This document shows positions 1-7,761 of a DNA stretch of 34,906 nucleotides, in pieces (position 1 is the stretch's first letter; every line of letters begins with the position of its first letter). The position numbers were made by a program, and so were the translations under genes. The notes beneath the pieces are model-generated. The model was given only the letters and a program-made list of their open reading frames with translations, did no database searches and had not been told where the DNA came from. The stretch is from an uncultured Bacteroidota bacterium. Its GTDB lineage: Bacteria; Bacteroidota; Bacteroidia; 2-12-FULL-35-15. Where the stretch lies: positions 1 through 34,906 of the forward strand of contig CAIYIS010000079.1 of the NCBI GenBank assembly GCA_903926385.1. Direction: 5' to 3'.

Positions 1-150
1 AAAAAACACAAACGTGATTCCTCGCGCACAACATAGTTAATTAACTTGTCTAGCGTGTTTTCTTTTTACGTTTGTATTTTTGTGTCTATTGTTTGTTAAA
101 ATTAATAATTTTGCAAAGATATGAGCGTGTTTCGCTCGTGTTTCTTATTC

Positions 151-167
151 TGTGGCGTCCCGCCACA
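151..167. repeat. GC-rich perfect hairpin sharing a core with 799-817
   Basis: TGTGGCG and CGCCACA are separated by three bases. A second hairpin at 799-817 (TGGTGGC, five-base loop, GCCACCA) shares the GTGGCG core. Just outside the pair lie TATTCTGTG (146-154) and its exact reverse complement CACAGAATA (818-826). Together they bracket 146-826. Confidence 0.6.
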
Positions 168-323
168 TTTCGCTTTTTACATTTCGGCCTCTAAAACCCC
201 CACATTTTAAAATCTTCTACAAATATATACTATTATTATATACCCAAAAAACAATCCCACCCATTTCTGAGCGGGATTGTTGTTTTAATTCTAACCGTTT
301 TTTAATTGCTGTTAGCAAACCGA

Positions 324-446
324 GTACTTTCCTTATCAAGGATTGTACTTTCCTTATCAAAGATAGTACTATATTTATCAAGGATTGTACTTTCCCTATC
401 AAAGATAGTACTATTCCTATCAAGGATAGTACTATCTTAACTAAGA
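324..446. repeat. Tandem array, exact 21-bp period, palindromic units
   Basis: GTAC recurs at 324, 345, 366, 387, 408 and 429, exactly 21 bp apart each time. Between successive GTACs lies TATCAAGGAT or TATCAAAGAT. The units tend to alternate between TGTACTTTCC and AGTACTATTCC types, giving a partial 42-bp super-period. Individual units are palindromic: CCTTatcAAGG near 331-341 and the perfect 12-mer GATAGTACTATC at 425-436. The last unit is degenerate. No stop interrupts the array in one frame on each strand, but neither reading looks like a protein. Confidence 0.85.
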
Positions 447-469
447 AATAGGGGTAATGTTTGGGGTGA

Positions 470-874
470 TTAGTTGTGGATAGCGTATTTTTTCCAGTCG
501 GTCCACTCAGAATACTGGTCTTTTGCTAAAATCTGACGGTTGCGAAGCCAGAAAAACTTGTTTACATCCAGCCCTTCAATTACTTTTTCACCTGTTCGGC
601 TGGGGTCAACATCTTTATAGGTTGCTCCCATGTCATAGCTGATTTGAATTTGATGAGGGCCTGTGCCAAGCATACGGTAAATTACCGAACCGGGCAATGT
701 GCCGTCCAAAATTTCGTCTTGCCTTGGTCCGCGAGACGTGTGGGTTTTTAACTCCATTTCAAAACTTTGGGCAATTGCTGTGGCTGAGGTTTCGCTGTTG
801 GTGGCGTTTTGCCACCACACAGAATACTTAATAATAATTAAGGATGCATAATTGAAATCTAATCTGCAAATCAT
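470..874 (-). pseudogene. 5'-truncated remnant of a Bacteroidota hypothetical protein with a fibronectin-III-like end
   Basis: From about residue 19 onward the product resembles the C-terminal half of a hypothetical family common in Bacteroidota. Those proteins have an alpha-helical N-terminal half, then a linker with LPGSV, and end in a fibronectin-III-like domain closing with a W-x-D-W type motif. Here LPGSVIY, a short beta-rich segment and EWTDW near the end are visible. The first 18 residues look like translated intergenic DNA and the usual helical N-terminal half is absent, so the gene has probably lost its 5' part. The junction lies next to a hairpin and an inverted repeat at 799-826. 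A shorter intact gene starting at an internal Met (MELKTHTSRG) is possible. The family assignment is from memory. Confidence 0.5.
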
Positions 875-913
875 TGGCTAACTTACCTTCGCATTCAATC
901 CCAATTCCGGAAA

Positions 914-943
914 TTGTCAAATTCCCAAATTGCATTACCTTTG
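914..943 (+). promoter_or_regulatory. Bacteroidota-type promoter of gldA
   Basis: TACCTTTG at 936-943 matches the TAnnTTTG -7 element. TTG at 914-916 lies 19 bp upstream, the spacing expected of the -33 element. Transcription would start near 950, leaving a leader of about 60 nt. Confidence 0.55.
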
Positions 944-1008
944 TCGTCCGATAAATAGAAACCGGATATTTCTGTTTTTCAAAAACACTAATTCTCTTAT
1001 CAAAACAG

Positions 1009-1917
1009 ATGTCGATAAAAGTTAACAGCATTACAAAACTATACGGCACACAGCGTGCGTTAGACAATGTTTCGTTTGAAGTAAATACAGGTGAAATAGT
1101 AGGATTTCTGGGGCCAAACGGAGCAGGAAAATCTACGATGATGAAAATATTGACCTGTTTTATTCCTCAAACATCGGGCACAGCAACGGTTTGCGGCTAT
1201 GATATAACGGAGCAAAGCCTAGAAGTACGCAAAAATGTAGGATACCTGCCGGAGCATAATCCGCTTTATACGGAAATGTATATAAAGGAATATCTTGAAT
1301 TTATTGCGGGTCTTCATCATCTTAAAAATGTAAAACAGCGCATTGCCGAAATGATAGAAATGACGGGATTGCAGCTGGAACAGAAAAAGAAAATAGGAGC
1401 GCTTTCTAAAGGATATCGTCAGCGTGTAGGGCTTGCTCAGGCGCTTATCCACGACCCTAAGGTGCTTATTCTGGATGAACCTACCACAGGGCTTGACCCT
1501 AATCAGCTTTCGGAAATTCGCCATCTGATAAAAGAAATAGGGAAACAAAAAACAGTGATGCTTTCTACTCACATTATGCAGGAAGTGGAAGCTGTTTGCG
1601 ACCGAGTGATTATTGTAAACAAAGGACAAATAGTAGCTAATGATATTACCTCGGTGCTTCAGAATTCACAAAGTCAGAACAGGCAAATGATAACAGTAGA
1701 ATTTGATAAGGCAACTACATTGGCTGCACTTAAAACAATAGTGGGGGTTGCCGGAGCTGCTCAGATAAAAGATAATTGCTGGCAGATAGAAGCCAATACA
1801 GATAAAGACATCAGAACAGATATTTTTCAGTTTGCGGTTCAAAATGCATTGGCTGTACTTACACTTCATAAAGAAGAGCAAAAACTGGAAGATGTGTTTA
1901 AGGAATTGACGAAATAG
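1009..1917 (+). CDS. gldA: Gliding-motility-type ABC transporter ATP-binding protein
   Basis: This 302-residue protein is a cytoplasmic ATPase of the GldA type. In gliding Bacteroidota GldA works with the membrane proteins GldF and GldG. Walker A (GPNGAGKST) is at residues 35-43, the signature LSKGYRQRV at 132-140, Walker B (VLILDEPTT) at 152-160 and the switch histidine at about 188. The Q-loop position carries Glu (YLPE, 79-82), as is common in this subfamily. The length and the roughly 90-residue C-terminal extension fit GldA. The start ATG follows a good promoter. GldF and GldG are not adjacent, which is normal because they usually lie elsewhere. A related drug- or Cu-type ABC ATPase is the alternative. 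Confidence 0.85.
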   Translation: MSIKVNSITKLYGTQRALDNVSFEVNTGEIVGFLGPNGAGKSTMMKILTCFIPQTSGTATVCGYDITEQSLEVRKNVGYLPEHNPLYTEMYIKEYLEFIAGLHHLKNVKQRIAEMIEMTGLQLEQKKKIGALSKGYRQRVGLAQALIHDPKVLILDEPTTGLDPNQLSEIRHLIKEIGKQKTVMLSTHIMQEVEAVCDRVIIVNKGQIVANDITSVLQNSQSQNRQMITVEFDKATTLAALKTIVGVAGAAQIKDNCWQIEANTDKDIRTDIFQFAVQNALAVLTLHKEEQKLEDVFKELTK

Positions 1918-1925
1918 TTTTTTTA

Positions 1926-1962
1926 ATCACAAAGGACACGAAGATTTTACACAACGGGCACA
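1926..1962. repeat. Two imperfect copies of a CACAAAGGACAC motif
   Basis: CACAAAGGACAC at 1928 and CACAACGGGCAC at 1950 lie 22 bp apart in the gap between gldA and the M13 peptidase gene. Similar strings are frequent in intergenic DNA of Bacteroidota, as I recall. No function is evident and it is not a terminator. Confidence 0.45.
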
Positions 1963-1986
1963 AAAAAATACAATTAAAAACAAAAT

Positions 1987-4038
1987 ATGAAAAAAGCAAT
2001 TCTATTCACAGCTGCCGGAGCATTACTGTTATCGGCCTGTTCGCACAACGATAAAAAAGCGGAGCAAGCATCGTCAGTACCCGACCCTATCATTCAACAC
2101 ATCGACTCGAGCATTTCTCCTAAAGAAGATTTCTTCAGGTTTGCTAACAATACTTGGTTTAAGCAAAACCCAATACCATCTACCGAAAGCAATAATGGTT
2201 TGTGGAAAACCATTCAGGATACCCTTAATCAGAGCATCCGCAAAATTTGTGAATCATCGGCTGCCGATACCAAAGCTGCAAAAGGAAGCAACAAACAAAA
2301 GATAGGCGATTTTTATTTTAGTGGAATGGATACGGCTAGTATCGAAAAAGCCGGCATCACACCTCTTGCTGAAGATATGGCAAAGATAGATGCTATTAAA
2401 AACATGGCAGACTTGCTGGCCGAAACTGCACGTATGCAAACCATGGCGTTTGGTCCACTGTATGGTTTTGCGGTAACTCGTGATGATAAAAACAGCGAAA
2501 AATATGTGGTAGGATTATATCAGGTAGGATTGGGTTTGCCTGAGCGCGATTATTATTTCAATACCGATGCATTAACCGTGAGCATTCGTAAAGAATATGT
2601 AAAACATGTGAAAGCCATGTTTCAGTTAGTGGGAACAGACGAAAAAACCGCAGAGAAAAATGCAAACACCATCATGACTCTGGAAACCACATTGGCTAAG
2701 AGTTGCAGAAAAATGGAAGACCTGCGCGACCCATATAAAAACTATAATAAAATGTCGGTGGCTCAGGTTAACAAACTTATTCCAACTATTAAATGGGACG
2801 AAACATTACAGGCCCTTGGTTTGAAAAATGTTGATTCTATTGTGGTAGGACAACCTGAGTTTTTCACTTCGCTCGAAACGAACTTAAAGAAAATACCACT
2901 TGCCGACTGGAAACTGTATCTAAAATGGAATCTGATTGATGGTTCAGCTGTGTTCTTAAACAAGGCCATCGTGTCGGAGGATTTTAATTTTAATTCTACC
3001 GTACTGAATGGAATTACCAAACAAAAACCTCGCTGGAAAAAAATGGTAAAAGCTACAGATGGTATGCTTGGCGACCTTATCGGGCAAGTGTATGTTGAAG
3101 AATATTGTCCGAAGGGAACCAAAGAAAAACTTTTGGAAATAGGAAATAACATTCGCGATGTATATGCCGAACATATTAAAACCCTTGACTGGATGAGCGA
3201 TGTTACCAAACAAAAAGCATTGAGCAAACTGAACAAAATCAATATGAAAGTGGGGTATCCTGATAAGTGGAAAGATTTGTCATCGCTCGAAATAAGCAGA
3301 GACAGCTATGCAAAAAATGTAATGAATGTAATGAAATGGAGATACAATTATATGTTGAGCAAATACGGAAAGCCTGTAGACCGCACCGAGTGGGATATGC
3401 AGCCTCAAACATATAACGCGTATTATAATCCGGCTAATAACGAAATAGTGGTGCCTGCATGTAATATCATGGTACCGGGTTTCGAAGGTCGTATGCCTGA
3501 TGATGCGGTGTTGTATGGTATTATTGGAGGTTCTACATTTGGTCACGAAATTACACACGGATTTGACGACCAAGGCAGCAAGTATGATGAGAAAGGTAAC
3601 CTAGCCGATTGGTGGACTAAAGAGGACAAGGAGAAATTCGAAGCCAAAACAAAATTAATCGTTCGTCAGTTTGATAATTATGTGGTTTTAGATAGCCTTC
3701 ATCTGAAAGGTGCCAATTCTCAAGGCGAAAACATTGCCGACCTTGGTGGTGTGATTATGGGTTTTGAAGCATTTAAGAAAACCAAACAAGGACAAAGTAA
3801 AGATATGATAGGAGGTTATACTCCGGAGCAACGTTATTTCTTAGCGTATGCGTACGCGTGGATGGTAAACAACACGGATGCATCGCTTGCTAAACAAGTA
3901 ATGAGCAACGAGCATGCACCTCCGGCATTCCGTGTTAATGGTCCTTTGGCTGATGTGGAAGAATTTTACAAAGCATTTGATGTTAAAAGCGGAGACAAGA
4001 TGTACAGAGAAGATAGTGTAAGAGTAAAAATATGGTAA
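1987..4038 (+). CDS. M13 family (neprilysin/PepO-like) zinc endopeptidase, lipoprotein
   Basis: This 683-residue protein is a metallo-endopeptidase expected to cut oligopeptides outside the inner membrane. A lipobox (LLLSAC) puts the lipidated cysteine at residue 18. The zinc site is HEITH at 520-524 with the third ligand in ENIADLGG (Glu581, Asp585). The M13 hallmark NAYYNP is at 477-482, and the C-terminal end closes with the family's basic VKIW-type tail. Length matches M13 enzymes (about 670-690). The 69-bp gap from gldA contains no evident promoter or terminator, so read-through from gldA is possible. A strong hairpin follows the stop. All catalytic residues are present. Confidence 0.93.
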   Translation: MKKAILFTAAGALLLSACSHNDKKAEQASSVPDPIIQHIDSSISPKEDFFRFANNTWFKQNPIPSTESNNGLWKTIQDTLNQSIRKICESSAADTKAAKGSNKQKIGDFYFSGMDTASIEKAGITPLAEDMAKIDAIKNMADLLAETARMQTMAFGPLYGFAVTRDDKNSEKYVVGLYQVGLGLPERDYYFNTDALTVSIRKEYVKHVKAMFQLVGTDEKTAEKNANTIMTLETTLAKSCRKMEDLRDPYKNYNKMSVAQVNKLIPTIKWDETLQALGLKNVDSIVVGQPEFFTSLETNLKKIPLADWKLYLKWNLIDGSAVFLNKAIVSEDFNFNSTVLNGITKQKPRWKKMVKATDGMLGDLIGQVYVEEYCPKGTKEKLLEIGNNIRDVYAEHIKTLDWMSDVTKQKALSKLNKINMKVGYPDKWKDLSSLEISRDSYAKNVMNVMKWRYNYMLSKYGKPVDRTEWDMQPQTYNAYYNPANNEIVVPACNIMVPGFEGRMPDDAVLYGIIGGSTFGHEITHGFDDQGSKYDEKGNLADWWTKEDKEKFEAKTKLIVRQFDNYVVLDSLHLKGANSQGENIADLGGVIMGFEAFKKTKQGQSKDMIGGYTPEQRYFLAYAYAWMVNNTDASLAKQVMSNEHAPPAFRVNGPLADVEEFYKAFDVKSGDKMYREDSVRVKIW

Positions 4039-4042
4039 ACGA

Positions 4043-4086
4043 AAAAAACACAGCCCTCACCTAAAAGCGAGGGCTTTGTTTTTTTT
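4043..4086. terminator. Bidirectional Rho-independent terminator
   Basis: AGCCCTC (4052-4058) pairs with GAGGGCT (4069-4075), flanked by an A-run on the left and a T-run on the right. It can end both the peptidase gene and the converging small lipoprotein gene. Confidence 0.85.
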
Positions 4087-4112
4087 AGTGTATTGAAAAT
4101 TTATAAGATGAA

Positions 4113-4637
4113 TTATTTTTTGTAAAGGGCTTTAGTAGCTTCCTTCACCGAAGTACCGTTCCAGAACACAGGCAGTGTGTCGATACTAAACAAAATGATT
4201 CCCCACTTATCTTTCATGTTTTGCTTATCAATTATAAATGTACTGTTATTGCTGAGCAAAAACCGGAGATACCTCTTATTAGTAGGCATTGCCGAAACCT
4301 CAATTCCTTTTTCTTCTAAAACCTTAAATGCTTCCGACTGAAAATAACTGTTGTCCGATACCACTTCATTCCAGTCATCTCCGCCCAGCATGTTTTGTTG
4401 TTCGCTTATCCAGTCGCTATCGGGCACAATGGGAATAGCCATTGATTTTTTAATTACCGCTGTATTGGCTGTATTTCCGGCACTATCGCACTGAGCAAAC
4501 TTTAGCGAAATAAGTGGTATAATGGTATCGTGAGGATGACGAGGGTGCCCTGAAGCATTTTCGGACAAAGGCTTATTCTGCTTACTAGAAGAGTTGCAAG
4601 CTGAAAGTACAATTAAGGGTATTAGTAATCGTTTCAT
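4113..4637 (-). CDS. Hypothetical lipoprotein
   Basis: This 174-residue product starts with a short signal and a lipobox (IVLSAC, Cys14), then a Ser/Asn/Lys-rich linker, so it should be a lipid-anchored envelope protein. The mature part (about 45-174) mixes short beta- and alpha-type segments, with one hydrophobic stretch near residues 145-160. I do not recognise a family. It stands alone between two convergent or divergent neighbours, with its own -7 box (TACTTTTG on the minus strand, 4655-4662) about 20 bp before the start codon. Confidence 0.75.
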   Translation of the reverse strand: MKRLLIPLIVLSACNSSSKQNKPLSENASGHPRHPHDTIIPLISLKFAQCDSAGNTANTAVIKKSMAIPIVPDSDWISEQQNMLGGDDWNEVVSDNSYFQSEAFKVLEEKGIEVSAMPTNKRYLRFLLSNNSTFIIDKQNMKDKWGIILFSIDTLPVFWNGTSVKEATKALYKK

Positions 4638-4654
4638 TAATTCTGTTTAAAGGA

Positions 4655-4662
4655 CAAAAGTA
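4655..4662 (-). promoter_or_regulatory. -7 element for the 4113-4637 lipoprotein gene
   Basis: The minus strand reads TACTTTTG, an exact TAnnTTTG match, ending 17 bp before the start codon. No clear -33 element was found. Confidence 0.5.
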
Positions 4663-4811
4663 GTTTATTTAGTAAAGACATTACAATGTAATTAAGTGAT
4701 TAATCATAGACTTCCAACTCCGACACATCAAAGTTGTTTGTCGAGGTTTTTCTCTATCATATTCGAAAATTCTATTTCTTTGTACTCATATTAATTTAAC
4801 AATTATTTATC

Positions 4812-6500
4812 ATGAAATTACGAACTACTATATTTTCAATAGCACTTATTACGCTTCTATCGGTTGGCGTGAGCAGCAATGCTCAGCAATGGGGAAATCA
4901 TACCTTATACGCGCCTCAAAATGGCACTACGGCCACCATAGTAGACACAAACAATGCAATAACTCATAGTTGGACATTCACCACTCAAACAGCTTATGGC
5001 TCTTATCTAATTCAGGGCGGGGTGTTGTTACGCTCGGTAAAAAAGGCAGGCGTTTCTTTTTCCGGTGGCCCTATTTCCGGGGAGTTTCAAAAAGTAGACT
5101 GGAACGGAAATATTCTTTGGGATTACTCCTATTCCACCACCACACATTGCTCCCATCACGACATATTAGCTATGCCAAACGGGAATGTGATGATGATAGC
5201 TTACGACCGCAAAACAGCTTCAGAAGTTACTGCAGCTGGTTGTACTTTTGGTCAGGAAATGTGGCCAGAAAGCATTGTTGAGGTTCAGCAAACGGGCCCT
5301 ACAACTGGAAATATTGTGTGGGAATGGCACTTGTGGGACCATTTGGTTCAAAATGTAAATGCTAGTGCGGCTAACTATCAAACATCAATTGTTAATCATC
5401 CGGAATTGTATAACATCAATTTTAATCTGGCAAAAGATTTTATGCACATGAATGGAATTGACTTTGATCCTATCAGAAATCAGGTGACTTTCAGTTCTCA
5501 CATGTTGAACGAAATGTATGTGGTAGACCACAGCACCACCACTGCAGAAGCGGCTTCGCATTCAGGCGGACATTCAGGAAAAGGCGGAGATTTTTTATAT
5601 CGTTACGGAGATCCTTCTGCTTATCAGGCTACCGGAACTACAGTGCTTAACGTAGTTCACGATGCTCATTTTATTCCCGAAGGGGTGCCCCATACAGGCG
5701 ATTTAGTGGGTTTTGTAAACAACGGAATTTCTATGAACCAATCATCAGTAGACCGGGTATCAATTCCGAGAAACGGCTACAACTATAGTTTAACATTAGG
5801 TTCCGCTTATGCTCCTTCTAATTATACTGCGCGTTTGGCTTGTAACGGACATACCAATAATCAGGGAAATTCTCAACAGTTACCAAACGGAAACCAGTTG
5901 GTTTGTATGGCATTCTTGGGGAATATTTATGAAGTGAACTCGGCAGGAACCACTGTATGGACTTATTCTCCGGGAGGAATTCTGGTGCATGCTTATCGTT
6001 ATGACGATTGTTATGTAAACAACGCGGCTCCTGCATTGCCAACCATTACAGCTACTGCAACCGATTTAACTTCGAGTGCGGCTTCTACTTACCAGTGGTA
6101 TCTGAACGGAGACCAGATAGCAGGTGCAACCAATCTGACTTACACACCTGCGGTAAGCGGTATTTATCTGGTAAGAATTACCGATGCTAACGGATGTGCT
6201 TATTATTATTCAAACGATATGACATTTACCATAGCAGCTGTTGGCGTTGCCGAAAACGAATTAAATTCAAGCATTAATCTCTATCCGAATCCATCAACAG
6301 GTGTATTTACATTTGATGATTCGAAAATAAGTAACGAACCATATTCTGTAGTGGTTACCGATGTATTAGGAAAACAAATTATGACCAGAATGAACACCAA
6401 CACTATCGACCTTTCTGCTTATACCAATGGTATGTATTTTATTACTGTTGCCTCAAAAAACAAAGGAACAGTAGTGAGAAAAGTGAGTATTTTGAAATAG
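4812..6500 (+). CDS. Secreted arylsulfotransferase (ASST)-like protein with T9SS sorting tail
   Basis: This 562-residue protein has a signal peptide (cleavage near residue 24), a core of about 370 residues like the arylsulfotransferase beta-propeller family, an Ig-like segment (about 405-480) and a C-terminal T9SS type A sorting domain of about 80 residues (YPNPSTGVF through VRKVSILK). Family-like signatures in the core are HHDILAMPNGN, HMNGIDFDP and the later VYVVDHSTT-type strand. ASST enzymes transfer sulfate between phenolic compounds, but many secreted Bacteroidota members are untested, so activity is inferred. The gene is monocistronic: an intergenic region precedes it and a strong terminator follows. 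The T9SS tail implies export across the outer membrane. Confidence 0.8.
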   Translation: MKLRTTIFSIALITLLSVGVSSNAQQWGNHTLYAPQNGTTATIVDTNNAITHSWTFTTQTAYGSYLIQGGVLLRSVKKAGVSFSGGPISGEFQKVDWNGNILWDYSYSTTTHCSHHDILAMPNGNVMMIAYDRKTASEVTAAGCTFGQEMWPESIVEVQQTGPTTGNIVWEWHLWDHLVQNVNASAANYQTSIVNHPELYNINFNLAKDFMHMNGIDFDPIRNQVTFSSHMLNEMYVVDHSTTTAEAASHSGGHSGKGGDFLYRYGDPSAYQATGTTVLNVVHDAHFIPEGVPHTGDLVGFVNNGISMNQSSVDRVSIPRNGYNYSLTLGSAYAPSNYTARLACNGHTNNQGNSQQLPNGNQLVCMAFLGNIYEVNSAGTTVWTYSPGGILVHAYRYDDCYVNNAAPALPTITATATDLTSSAASTYQWYLNGDQIAGATNLTYTPAVSGIYLVRITDANGCAYYYSNDMTFTIAAVGVAENELNSSINLYPNPSTGVFTFDDSKISNEPYSVVVTDVLGKQIMTRMNTNTIDLSAYTNGMYFITVASKNKGTVVRKVSILK

Positions 6501-6534
6501 AAAGTCTCTTTTAAACAGTGAAAAATTAGGGAAT

Positions 6535-6575
6535 GAAAAAGCCCATCTTCCATAATGGAGATGGGCTTTTTCTTG
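6535..6575. terminator. Rho-independent terminator after the ASST-like gene
   Basis: GAAAAAGCCCATCT (6535-6548) pairs with AGATGGGCTTTTTC (6559-6572), a 14-bp stem whose 3' arm ends in a T-run. Confidence 0.9.
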
Positions 6576-6629
6576 AAGTGATATTTGATCAGAGTAACTT
6601 TTACTAATCATTCGTTTAAAATAGATTTA

Positions 6630-6645
6630 CGTGATTAATGTCACA
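6630..6645. promoter_or_regulatory. CRP/FNR-family operator candidate
   Basis: CGTGA-TTAATG-TCACA matches the CRP-type consensus TGTGA-N6-TCACA at nine of ten positions. Its centre (6637.5) lies about 42 bp before the start point predicted from the -7 box at 6667-6674, the classic class II activator position. It sits directly upstream of the cytochrome operon. Confidence 0.55.
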
Positions 6646-6666
6646 CTTCTTTTTTCTATTTGTAAT

Positions 6667-6674
6667 TACTTTTG
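6667..6674 (+). promoter_or_regulatory. -7 element of the cytochrome operon
   Basis: TACTTTTG matches TAnnTTTG exactly, 23 bp before the start codon. No good -33 box is visible, which fits a promoter that depends on the activator site upstream. Confidence 0.6.
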
Positions 6675-6697
6675 CAATCTAACCAAATAACCAAATT

Positions 6698-7183
6698 ATG
6701 AATTTAGCTCATTTACATCTTTTAATTAATCACCTGCCCATTCTCGGTTCTGTATTGGGAGGGCTTGTATTGGCTTATGCCATATTCATGCGAAGCGTTC
6801 AAATCAAAATTGTTTCGTATTATCTCCTTATTATTTCTTCGCTTGGCGCTGCCATAGCTTATGCCACAGGCGAAGAAGCCGAAGAAGCGGTAGAAAACAT
6901 ACAAGGCGTTTCTAAAGACATGATTGAACAACACGATGATTTCGCAATGATTTCGCTTATTGCTCTCGTAATATTAGGTGTTGCTTCGTTTGTTGGTTTA
7001 GTGCTTACATTCAAAAATTCAGTGCAAACCCGCAATATGGCTTTCGTTACGCTATTTATTTCAATTATCAGTTTCTGTTTGGTAGCTCGTACTGGCTATT
7101 TGGGTGGACAGATTAGACACAGCGAAATGAGCTCCGGTGCAGCCACACAGCAAAACGGAGGCGGAGACGAAGACCGAGATTAA
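6698..7183 (+). CDS. DUF2231-like four-helix membrane protein (haem-associated candidate)
   Basis: This 161-residue protein has four predicted membrane helices (about 8-28, 36-56, 82-104, 113-132). It resembles DUF2231-type proteins: an N-terminal HLHLLINHLPILG segment, an ATGEEAEE stretch after helix 2, a His-containing loop before helix 3 (EQHDDF) and a GYLGG...RH motif after helix 4. The conserved histidines could ligate a b-type haem; this is inference. It is the first gene of a tight operon (5 bp to the next gene) with a di-haem membrane cytochrome and a deca-haem protein, so a quinone-side or membrane electron-transfer role is likely. The C-terminal tail is Gly/Asp-rich. Confidence 0.7.
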   Translation: MNLAHLHLLINHLPILGSVLGGLVLAYAIFMRSVQIKIVSYYLLIISSLGAAIAYATGEEAEEAVENIQGVSKDMIEQHDDFAMISLIALVILGVASFVGLVLTFKNSVQTRNMAFVTLFISIISFCLVARTGYLGGQIRHSEMSSGAATQQNGGGDEDRD

Positions 7184-7188
7184 CGATT

Positions 7189-7761
7189 ATGAAACAACCT
7201 TTGTTTTCTAAGTATATGCTACCATTTATTCAATGGTACGCCTTGATGATATTATGTGCCATCGCCATCGATTATTTTCTGCATCGTTTTGAGTTAGTCT
7301 TTATAGGTCACTATCTGGGCTTTGCCGGCACGCTTGTGGTTGTTGTGTCGTTTGTGTATTCGCTTCGCAAACGAAAAATAATGACATCAGGTTCGCCCAA
7401 AACATTATTAATGCTTCACGAATACCTTGCCTGGATAGGGTCTGTTATGTTGCTTGTTCATGCCGGTATACATTTTAATGCATGGCTTCCATGGCTGGCC
7501 ATACTAATGTTGTTGATAACAGTGGCCAGTGGTTTGGTAGGGAAATTCCTTTTGCAACGTGCTAATGAGTCGCTCAAAGAAAAAAAGCAACAACTCATTA
7601 AAGAAGGAAACTCAGAAGAAGAAACCGAAAAGAAACTTTTTTTTGATTCAATAACGGTGGATATGATGAAGAAATGGAGGGTGGTTCACCTGCCTATTAC
7701 CTTTCTTACAGCTGTTCTGGTTTTGATTCATGTATTCACCATTATCATGTTCAGCAAATGA
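7189..7761 (+). CDS. Di-haem b-type membrane cytochrome subunit
   Basis: This 190-residue protein has four to five predicted helices. Two histidine pairs each spaced 14 residues apart (His77/His91 and His167/His181) lie in helices, the pattern of bis-His b haems in cytochrome b561 or ferric-reductase-type membrane subunits. His32, His41 and His95 are extra candidates. A charged loop (about 124-158) separates the two haem helices. It probably passes electrons from the quinone pool to the deca-haem protein encoded next, whose start codon overlaps this stop (ATGA). The exact family is uncertain. All four presumed ligands are intact. Confidence 0.75.
   Translation: MKQPLFSKYMLPFIQWYALMILCAIAIDYFLHRFELVFIGHYLGFAGTLVVVVSFVYSLRKRKIMTSGSPKTLLMLHEYLAWIGSVMLLVHAGIHFNAWLPWLAILMLLITVASGLVGKFLLQRANESLKEKKQQLIKEGNSEEETEKKLFFDSITVDMMKKWRVVHLPITFLTAVLVLIHVFTIIMFSK

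Larger units (their letters stand above)
1..469. other. Intergenic stretch without a convincing gene
   Basis: This AT-rich stretch holds a TAnnTTTG promoter-like octamer at 106-113, a GC-rich hairpin at 151-167 and a 21-bp-period tandem array at 324-446. The octamer could drive transcription to the right, but I see no convincing gene after it: the ATG at 121 opens only 29 codons. Reading frames run through the array on both strands, which is an artefact of a repeat unit that is a multiple of three. Confidence 0.6.

Noticed and set aside
152-451. A 99-codon open frame through the first array (and a 68-codon frame on the other strand) with seven-residue repeats
   Set aside because: The 21-bp unit keeps any stop-free frame open on both strands. 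The predicted peptides have no signal, start context or known repeat family, and the upstream half is non-coding in character.
4697-4706. Perfect palindrome TGATTAATCA upstream of the ASST-like gene as an FNR site
   Set aside because: The half-site spacing (2 bp) does not fit TTGAT-N4-ATCAA, and no promoter box is properly positioned. In AT-rich DNA this can be chance.
7674-7757. Upstream in-frame start for the deca-haem protein
   Set aside because: The extra 28 residues overlap the previous gene in another frame and push the membrane anchor inward; the ATGA overlap start at 7758 is better.
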